DNA from: Candidatus Delongbacteria bacterium
GTDB taxonomy: Bacteria; UBA4055
Assembly: GCA_013139625.1 (NCBI GenBank)
Contig: WTAK01000116.1
Location: 1 to 7,901, forward strand
Reading direction: 5' to 3'
Length of the DNA stretch: 7,901 bases
Positions 6,145 to 7,901 of this stretch are shown here, piece by piece. How positions within the stretch are numbered: the first letter of the stretch is position 1; each line of letters opens with the position of its first letter. The notes under the pieces were generated by a model. It had not been told where the DNA came from. It worked only from the letters and a program-made list of their open reading frames with translations, and did no database searches. Position numbers and translations under genes: made by a program.

Positions 6145-6816
6145 TTATTTTGATTTGATACCACTATTTTTTTTTACCGGATAACCCGAGCGTGCCCACT
6201 CTGCAATACCATAACGCATGTTGTAAATATTCTTAAATCCATTTTGGATAAGGATTCTGGCTGCCACAGTACTACGGTTACCAGTTGCACAGTAGATGAG
6301 GATCGGTTTATCCTTATAGTCTAGTAGTTTTGTGAATTCTCGCTGAATATTCTGAACAGGAAGGAGTTTTGAACCTTCAATGAAACCTCTATTATATTCA
6401 CCCATAGTCCTTACATCAAGTATCAGTGGAGAAATATTGGCAATGATCTCCTTAGCTTCCTTTGCATTAACAGCCTTATAGTTAGCCTGAGTATATTCGA
6501 TTACATTGATATTGCCTTTGATATCATCATATTTAAATTCGTAAAGACCAGTTTTCTTAAACTTTACATAATTCTTCTTACCTTCTTCAGCAGGAAAAAC
6601 TTGTTTGATCTTCAACCCGTCAACTACAAGGGTTTTGCTCTCACTTTTTTTAGTAGGGAAAACAACATAATCTCCACGATATAAGGTAATAACCTTTGCT
6701 GAGACTTCTTCCGGGGTCAATATTCGTAAACCATTTACGATCTTACCTGAAACCTCCACTGCAATAATGTTATTAACAATAACAACCAATAGTATAAAAA
6801 ACAATGCATTCTTCAT
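6145..6816 (-). CDS. Exported rhodanese-domain protein with N-terminal beta domain
   Basis: A 223-residue protein exported by Sec: MKNALFFILLVVIVNNIIAV has a Lys, a hydrophobic core and likely cleavage after about residue 19. Residues 33-108 form a beta-rich domain (VITLYRGDYVVF, 42-53; GLYEFKYDDIKGNINVIEY, 90-108) that resembles a cupredoxin-like fold without evident copper ligands. Residues 113-214 are a rhodanese domain with LILDVRTMGEYNRGFIEGS (131-149) and the active-site loop CATGNRS (176-182), where C176 would carry the persulfide, then GIAEWARSGYPV (203-214), the usual ending. It probably handles sulfane sulfur or acts as a thiol protein in the periplasm. The start has AGGAAGGAG (complement of 6822-6830) 5 nt before ATG, and a TTGACT/TAACTT promoter lies upstream, so it is probably its own transcript. 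The rhodanese call is firm; the substrate is unknown. Confidence 0.9.
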   Translation of the reverse strand: MKNALFFILLVVIVNNIIAVEVSGKIVNGLRILTPEEVSAKVITLYRGDYVVFPTKKSESKTLVVDGLKIKQVFPAEEGKKNYVKFKKTGLYEFKYDDIKGNINVIEYTQANYKAVNAKEAKEIIANISPLILDVRTMGEYNRGFIEGSKLLPVQNIQREFTKLLDYKDKPILIYCATGNRSTVAARILIQNGFKNIYNMRYGIAEWARSGYPVKKNSGIKSK

Positions 6817-6861
6817 AGATACTCCTTCCTAAATTTCATTTTTTCTATTTCTCATATTGGA

Positions 6862-6890
6862 AAGTTAGCGTTTTTCATAACAAAAGTCAA
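6862..6890 (-). promoter_or_regulatory. Promoter for the exported rhodanese protein
   Basis: On the complement, TTGACT (6885-6890) and TAACTT (6862-6867) are separated by 17 nt. Transcription would start near 6855, giving a leader of about 38 nt that contains AGGAAGGAG. It lies in the 102-nt gap behind the thioredoxin-like gene, so the rhodanese gene can be expressed independently of the symporter transcript. Confidence 0.65.
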
Positions 6891-6918
6891 GTAAAATATA
6901 ATTACAGGCAGGAATTAC

Positions 6919-7395
6919 TTAATGTTTTAAGAAATCAATACTATGCTGAATTACTGTAATAACTTCATGAAGAGTGGATTTTCTTTGGTTTCTGTCACGA
7001 ATATATGGAATAGTCTCATAAACAAATCTTACTCTGGAATCTGTAATAATGGTTTTAGGAATATACTTCCCTGTGTATGGAGACTCAATTTCTTGGCTTA
7101 TAATTTTAGGTAAGCCATCCAAATAATTATCACCCTCTGAGCTACAATAAATTATTATCGCACTATTCTTATACTCCTCAAAAACATCTCTGCTAGCAGA
7201 TGCAGCTAAACCACATGTTGTATTTTTGTCAGAAAATAAAAAAACAATTGGAATGTTTTTATATTTAGCTTTCCTTATAGCAGTTCTTAATTCATCTATT
7301 CTGTAAACATAATCCGGTATCGTGAAGGAGGCAAAAACCACTGTATTCAATAAAAAAATAAGACCTAATATTAATGAAAAATTATATTTTATCAT
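6919..7395 (-). CDS. Exported thioredoxin-fold protein with a single active-site-like cysteine
   Basis: A 158-residue protein with a clear signal peptide (SLILGLIFLLNTVVFA, 7-22; cleavage probable before S23), so periplasmic or membrane-associated. The mature part has the layout of a thioredoxin fold: helix ELRTAIRKAKYKN (35-47), strand IPIVFLFSD (48-56), a Cys-containing turn NTTCGLAASASRDVF (58-72), strand AIIIYCS (79-85), then YIPKTIITDSRVRFV (111-125), where P113 sits at the usual cis-Pro place before a strand. The CxxC motif is reduced to C61-G-L-A, so a normal dithiol reaction is unlikely; C84 is the only other Cys in the mature part. The ATG lies 14 nt inside the upstream symporter gene with only a weak AGG before it, suggesting translational coupling. 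The fold call is an inference from pattern, not from a named family match. Confidence 0.7.
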   Translation of the reverse strand: MIKYNFSLILGLIFLLNTVVFASFTIPDYVYRIDELRTAIRKAKYKNIPIVFLFSDKNTTCGLAASASRDVFEEYKNSAIIIYCSSEGDNYLDGLPKIISQEIESPYTGKYIPKTIITDSRVRFVYETIPYIRDRNQRKSTLHEVITVIQHSIDFLKH

Positions 7396-7901
7396 GACTT
7401 TTACCTATATATGATATTATCCATGATGCTGATAAGGCTACAACCAAATTTATAATGACATAAGCATGGACTGCAAGGTCTTTGATAAAAATCACTGAAG
7501 CAATTGAGCATACAGCACCTAGAATTGTACCCCAGAATACTCCTGATGATGTTATCTTCTTTGAGAACATACCAATAACGATCAAAGATAAGATTGGTGC
7601 ACCGAATCCGTGTATTATTTTGTTGGCTACGACAAAAATACTTCCTTCAGCTGCCATGATCGGTATTAAAATCAAAGCTCCTGATAAAGAAATAATCCCA
7701 AGGATGAAAGTACCTGATTTACCTTTATTCACTGTACTGAATAATTTTATATCCTCAGACAGTACCGCTGACATAGCATTTAAACCAGAATCTATGGAAC
7801 TCATTGATGCTGCAAGTAAAGCTGCGATAAACAATCCCGTAACTCCAACAGGCATAGATTGAACAAAAAATGCCATTTGCTTTAACGGTGGTAAGGATGA
7901 T
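7382..7901 (-). CDS. Sodium:solute symporter family protein, C-terminal part (5' end beyond window)
   Basis: The C-terminal 172 residues of an SSS-family (solute:Na+ symporter) inner-membrane transporter; the frame is open to the right edge (in-window start SSLPPLKQ), so an internal ATG at 7876 is not the start. The family signature is seen in PVGVTGLFIAALLAASMSSI (17-36) followed by DSGLNAMSAVLSEDI (37-51), corresponding to the conserved helix and the Ser/Asp-rich stretch linked to Na+ binding in this family. Several hydrophobic helices follow (for example GTFILGIISLSGALILIPIM and VHAYVIINLVVALSASWIIS), and the chain ends in the short hydrophilic tail YIGKSHDKI. Full-length members have about 450-550 residues and 12-14 helices, so roughly a third is present. 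The substrate (sugar, amino acid, carboxylate or sialic acid) cannot be inferred from this part. Its 3' end overlaps the thioredoxin-like gene by 14 nt. Confidence 0.88.
   Translation of the reverse strand, partial: SSLPPLKQMAFFVQSMPVGVTGLFIAALLAASMSSIDSGLNAMSAVLSEDIKLFSTVNKGKSGTFILGIISLSGALILIPIMAAEGSIFVVANKIIHGFGAPILSLIVIGMFSKKITSSGVFWGTILGAVCSIASVIFIKDLAVHAYVIINLVVALSASWIISYIGKSHDKI

Noticed and set aside
6130..6150. AT-only inverted repeat after the rhodanese gene (AAATAAA..TTTATTT) as a terminator
   Set aside because: The stem has no G-C pair, the loop is 3 nt, and no T-run follows on the minus strand.
5951..6153. Two overlapping plus-strand open frames of about 60 codons
   Set aside because: They overlap the promoter of the minus-strand gene, lack ribosome-binding sites, are dominated by Phe, Leu and Ser from T-rich DNA, and end at the rhodanese gene's 3' end.
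7482..7862. Plus-strand open frame of 126 codons opposite the symporter gene
   Set aside because: It is antisense to an unmistakable SSS transporter sequence and has no ribosome-binding site.
1..7901. CRISPR array, tRNA, rRNA or insertion sequence
   Set aside because: I saw no spaced direct repeats, no cloverleaf-like stretch, no rRNA-like conserved blocks and no transposase motif or terminal inverted repeats on either strand.

Overview
The window looks like a piece of chromosome from a low-GC bacterium that is most likely diderm. Supporting signs are a heptosyltransferase-type GT9 glycosyltransferase, exported soluble proteins with Sec-type signal peptides, Shine-Dalgarno sites, and two TTGACT/TAnnTT promoters with 17-bp spacers. 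I cannot name the species. The composition and gene mix would fit an FCB-group or candidate-phylum lineage such as Cloacimonadota or Delongbacteria, but that is a weak inference.

Plus strand, 1-5025: a tightly packed run of six genes for a surface glycan carrying phosphodiester-linked groups. The order is a GT9 glycosyltransferase (open at the left edge), a TagD-like cytidylyltransferase, a CDP-glycerol glycerophosphotransferase-family protein, a LicD-family phosphotransferase, a LicC-like nucleotidyltransferase, and a second CDP-glycerol glycerophosphotransferase-family protein. Two junctions are ATGA overlaps and one is a direct TAA-ATG abutment. The layout reads as two modules, each a CDP-donor-making enzyme followed at once by a soluble phosphotransferase, with LicD before the second. 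The genes would build CDP-activated alcohols and transfer their phospho-alcohol groups onto a glycan started by GT9-type enzymes, giving something like a teichoic-acid-like or phosphocholine-like decoration of LPS or capsule. A perfect 8-bp hairpin with a GGAA tetraloop sits between licD and the licC-like gene, and an AT-rich hairpin with a T-run follows the last gene.

5026-5241: a non-coding convergent junction with the putative terminator, a GC-rich patch resembling a decayed dispersed hairpin repeat, and an AT-only inverted repeat that could terminate transcription from both sides.

Minus strand, 5242-7901: four genes. From right to left they are the C-terminal third of a sodium:solute symporter (runs off the right edge), an exported thioredoxin-fold protein overlapping it by 14 nt, an exported rhodanese protein with its own promoter, and an unrecognised single-pass membrane protein with its own promoter. 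The 225-nt gap between the last two holds that promoter and a coding-like remnant, but no supported gene.
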